A stretch of DNA of 53,467 bases from CAZTTG01 sp964615935. Lineage in GTDB: Bacteria > Planctomycetota > UBA1135 > GCA-002686595. Each line of letters begins with the position of its first letter. The stretch's first letter is position 1. The position numbers and the translations under genes are program-made. The stretch covers positions 1-53,467 of the forward strand of contig CAZTTG010000042.1 in NCBI GenBank assembly GCA_964615935.1, in the 5' to 3' direction. Below the pieces are notes generated by a model, which saw only the letters and a list, made by a program, of their open reading frames with translations, was not told the DNA's origin and made no database searches. Below, in pieces: positions 51,192 through 53,467 of this stretch.

Positions 51192-52202
51192 TCAGCTTCG
51201 CAGCATCATCGAGAGCAGGGCCTTCTCGGAGTGCAGGCGGTTGGCCGCCTGCGGGTAGACCAGGCTCCTCTCCCCGTCCAGCACCGAGTCGGCCACCTCC
51301 AGGTTGCGGCGGACCGGCATGGCGTGCATGAACCGCGCGTCCTCGCCCAGGTCCATCACCCGCTGGTCCACGATCCAGTTGGCGTGGCGGGCGCGGCGGC
51401 TGGCGCTCAGCGTCGGGTTGCCGTAGTGCTCGAGGGAGCCCCAGGAGCGGGCGTAGATCACGTGGGCCCCCTCGGCGGCCTCCTCCATGGAGCCGTGCGT
51501 CGCGACCTCGGTCCCCTCCCTCACGGCCACCTCCCGGGCGTCGCTCATCACCTCCTCGTCCAGCTCGTAGCCGGGCGGGTGGGCGAGGCGCACCTGCATG
51601 CCCTCGCGCAGCGCGGCGTGGAGGAGGGAGTTGGCGACCGAATGCGAGGCGGGGGTGGGGGAGTGGGTCCACACGATCGCGAGCCGCTTGCCCCGCGGAT
51701 CGCCCAGGTGCTCGCGCAGGGTGACCAGGTCGGCCAGCGCCTGGAGGGGGTGCCACTGGGCGCTTTCCATGTTGATCACCGGCACGCTGGAGTGTGCCGC
51801 CCAGGAGCGGATGCCGGCGTCGCGCCGATCGGCGCTCCAGGACCGCCCCGGGGGCGCCGGCCGCACGGCCAGGGCGTTGCAGTAGGTGGAGAGCACCGCG
51901 GCGGCGTCCTTGATGTGCTCGGGCGCCACGCCGTCCATGACCCGACCCTCCTCCTCCTCCAGGTCCCAGAAATCGGAGGAGGCGGTCAGGTTGATGGTGC
52001 AGCCTCCGAGCTGGTGCACGGCGGCGGTGAAGGAGGCGCGCGTGCGCAGGGAGCCGCGGAAGAAGAGCAGCCCCACGGACTTGCCCGCCAGCGTGGCGCG
52101 GGCGCCCCGACTCTTGATCCGGATCGACATCCCGATCAGGTCGTCCAGGGCCGTGGGGGAGAGGTCGTCCAGGCGGATCAGGTGCTTGGGCGTCTCCAGC
52201 AT
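51192..52202 (-). CDS. N-acylornithine-type carbamoyltransferase (ArgF' family)
   Basis: 336 residues. Carbamoyl-phosphate site SLRTR at 51-55, HPLQ at 151-154, and the substrate-side motif FMHAMPVRRN at 291-300. The VINMESAQWHPLQALADL context and GRVMDGVAPEH fit N-acetyl- or N-succinylornithine carbamoyltransferases (Xanthomonas, Bacteroides type) better than ordinary OTC. Family members read HCLPVRRN; here it is HAMP, with the cysteine replaced by alanine. It likely makes N-acylcitrulline for arginine synthesis; the acyl group cannot be told. No Shine-Dalgarno; TACCCT lies 6 nt before the ATG. dnaE follows. Confidence 0.8.
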   Translation of the reverse strand: MLETPKHLIRLDDLSPTALDDLIGMSIRIKSRGARATLAGKSVGLLFFRGSLRTRASFTAAVHQLGGCTINLTASSDFWDLEEEEGRVMDGVAPEHIKDAAAVLSTYCNALAVRPAPPGRSWSADRRDAGIRSWAAHSSVPVINMESAQWHPLQALADLVTLREHLGDPRGKRLAIVWTHSPTPASHSVANSLLHAALREGMQVRLAHPPGYELDEEVMSDAREVAVREGTEVATHGSMEEAAEGAHVIYARSWGSLEHYGNPTLSASRRARHANWIVDQRVMDLGEDARFMHAMPVRRNLEVADSVLDGERSLVYPQAANRLHSEKALLSMMLRS

Positions 52203-52359
52203 GGAGCCAGGGTACCCCGGCGGGGCCGGGAGTCCACGCTGCGGCGCGGCTCGGGGCGGCCCCGAGCCGATGATCGCGGGCTTCGCCCGGGCAGCCGGGC
52301 GAGCCCCGGGGGCGGGAGGGGCCCCTCTCCCCGACCGGGACGGGGTCGGGGGCCCCGGC

Positions 52360-52389
52360 TTGACAGGGGCCGGGGGCCCCGGCTACAAA
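52360..52389 (+). promoter_or_regulatory. Promoter of tRNA-Arg(ACG), with duplicated CGGGGGCCCCGGCT
   Basis: Perfect -35 TTGACA (52360-52365), 18-nt spacer, TACAAA (52384-52389). The 14-mer CGGGGGCCCCGGCT occurs twice, at 52347-52360 just upstream of (and overlapping) the -35 and at 52371-52384 ending at the -10, 24 bp apart. Start near 52396. Confidence 0.7.
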
Positions 52390-52401
52390 CCACCACCGTG
52401 T

Positions 52402-52478
52402 GCACCCGTGGCTCAACTGGATAGAGCACCTGACTACGGATCAGGAGGTTGGAGGTTCGAATCCTCTCGGGTGTACCA
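52402..52478 (+). tRNA. tRNA-Arg(ACG)
   Basis: Acceptor GCACCCG/CGGGTGT (first pair G-U), anticodon arm CCTGA-CTACGGA-TCAGG giving ACG, T loop GTTCGAATC, encoded CCA at 52476-52478. A34 must be deaminated to inosine to read CGU, CGC and CGA; the responsible enzyme TadA is encoded 52 nt downstream. Confidence 0.97.
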
Positions 52479-52529
52479 CCTCCGACCTGCCCGTGGGCCG
52501 GGCGGGCCATCCAGCCGGGGGGCCGGCAC

Positions 52530-53006
52530 GTGAGCCAGGTGGACGAGGCGGCTCGGGCGCGCCGTGATCGCCGATTCATGGCCTTGGCGCTGGAGGAGGC
52601 GCGGCGGGCCGAGGCCCTGGACGAGGTGCCGGTGGGCGCCGTGGTGGTCGCGGAGGAGCAGGTGCTCGGCCGCGGGCACAACCGGACGCGCACGGACTGC
52701 GACCCGACCGCGCACGCCGAGATCGTCGCCCTGCGCGCCGCCGCTCTGGCCGTGGGGGCCATCCGCCTGGTCGGCGCGACGGTCTACACCACGGTGGAGC
52801 CCTGCTTCATGTGCGCCGGAGCCCTGTCCCACGCCCGAGTGGGGCGGGTGGTCTGGGGGGTCCGCGACCCCAAGTTCGGCGGCTGCGCCTCCCTGGGAGA
52901 GGTGCTGAGCGATCCCCGGCTCAACCACCGCGCCGAGACCTCCGAGGGGGTCCTCGCCGAGGAGGCGGGTGAGCTGATGGTGCGGTTCTTCCGCGGCAAG
53001 CGGTAG
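52530..53006 (+). CDS. tadA: tRNA-specific adenosine deaminase
   Basis: 158 residues, cytidine-deaminase fold. The catalytic motif is H62-A63-E64 (PTAHAEIVAL) and the zinc ligands are in PCFMCAGAL (Cys92, Cys95). VPVGAVVV and the ARVGRVVWGVRDPKFG, LNH segments are typical of TadA. It converts A34 of tRNA-Arg(ACG) to inosine. The GTG start at 52530 has GGGGGG upstream at a usable distance. It directly follows the gene of its tRNA substrate and may be co-transcribed with it. Confidence 0.95.
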   Translation: MSQVDEAARARRDRRFMALALEEARRAEALDEVPVGAVVVAEEQVLGRGHNRTRTDCDPTAHAEIVALRAAALAVGAIRLVGATVYTTVEPCFMCAGALSHARVGRVVWGVRDPKFGGCASLGEVLSDPRLNHRAETSEGVLAEEAGELMVRFFRGKR

Positions 53007-53218
53007 GCCGATTCCCGGGCGAGGAGCCGCAACCCCCGGCGGCCGGGGCAGTCCCCCGGGCGGAAGGGGGGCGATCCCCCGGGGGACCCCCCCTCCCTCT
53101 CCCGCCCGAAACCCGGAATTCACCCCTCCTCCCGTGGAGCACCGGGGGCCCTCTTTGGTACAAGACCGGCCGCTTGGCCCCGCCCCGAGGGTGGGGCCTT
53201 GCCAACGAAGGTCCCGAC

Positions 53219-53308
53219 GGAGAGGTGCCGGAGCGGCTGAACGGGCTGGTTTCGAAAACCAGAGTGTCCTTACGGGCACCGGGGGTTCAAATCCCTCCCT
53301 CTCCGCCA
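53219..53308 (+). tRNA. tRNA-Ser(CGA)
   Basis: Acceptor GGAGAGG/CCTCTCC, anticodon arm CTGGT-TTCGAAA-ACCAG giving CGA, long class II variable arm, T loop GTTCAAATC, encoded CCA. Upstream (53170-53200) a GGCCCCGCCC/GGGTGGGGCC hairpin may end the tadA transcript. Confidence 0.96.
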
Positions 53309-53340
53309 ACCCTCCCCCCCCAAGCGAACGACGAGACTCA

Positions 53341-53431
<91 letters not shown>

Positions 53432-53467
53432 CCCCGCTTCTTCGGCCGGCGAGCCCGGCAGTGGACT

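Overview
The window is a high-GC (about 70 percent by eye) bacterial chromosome segment built around a nearly complete ribosomal/transcription supercluster. The organism is Gram-negative: it has an MlaEFD lipid-transport operon and several lipoprotein signal peptides. The character of EF-Tu, RpoB and S12, the zinc-type (C+) ribosomal proteins, weak or missing Shine-Dalgarno sites on many non-ribosomal genes, and the lack of L30 suggest a deep-branching, high-GC member of Planctomycetota or a relative. That assignment is a judgement from remembered sequence character, not from a search.

Layout. Positions 1-223 hold one copy of a multi-hairpin repeat. On the minus strand, 4544 to 246 is an operon of a repeat-rich lipoprotein followed by mlaE, mlaF and mlaD. 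Reading the other way, 4882-8086 carries trpS, two small secreted or lipoprotein genes (one with TPR-like repeats) and dtd. Next come an HU/IHF-like gene with its own promoter, a minus-strand trans-sulfuration PLP enzyme, a GT-C type membrane glycosyltransferase, a MutS2-like ATPase and a receiver-only response regulator.

From 14539 the plus strand runs essentially uninterrupted: tRNA-Thr(TGT), tRNA-Tyr(GTA), tRNA-Gly(TCC), tRNA-Thr(GGT), tuf, rpmG, secE, nusG, rplKAJL, rpoBC, rpsL, rpsG, a Tsr3/DUF367-like gene, an EF-G gene, then the S10, spc and alpha operons to rplQ (47183). The order is classical with three exceptions: rpmD (L30) and map are absent, tuf is found only behind the tRNAs, and a Tsr3-like putative rRNA aminocarboxypropyltransferase sits between rpsG and fusA. 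The neighbouring EF-G has an altered domain IV tip.

Downstream, a second copy of the hairpin repeat (47218-47440, plus a partial tandem copy) separates rplQ from the convergent dnaE and argF'-type carbamoyltransferase genes. The window closes with tRNA-Arg(ACG), directly followed by tadA, the deaminase that converts that tRNA's A34 to inosine, and two tRNA-Ser genes.

Most of the window is core housekeeping. The points most worth a second look are the Tsr3-like gene with its divergent EF-G neighbour, the repeat-rich lipoprotein heading the mla operon, the dispersed hairpin element, the tRNA-Arg(ACG)/tadA pairing, and the gaps with hairpins inside the ribosomal operons.
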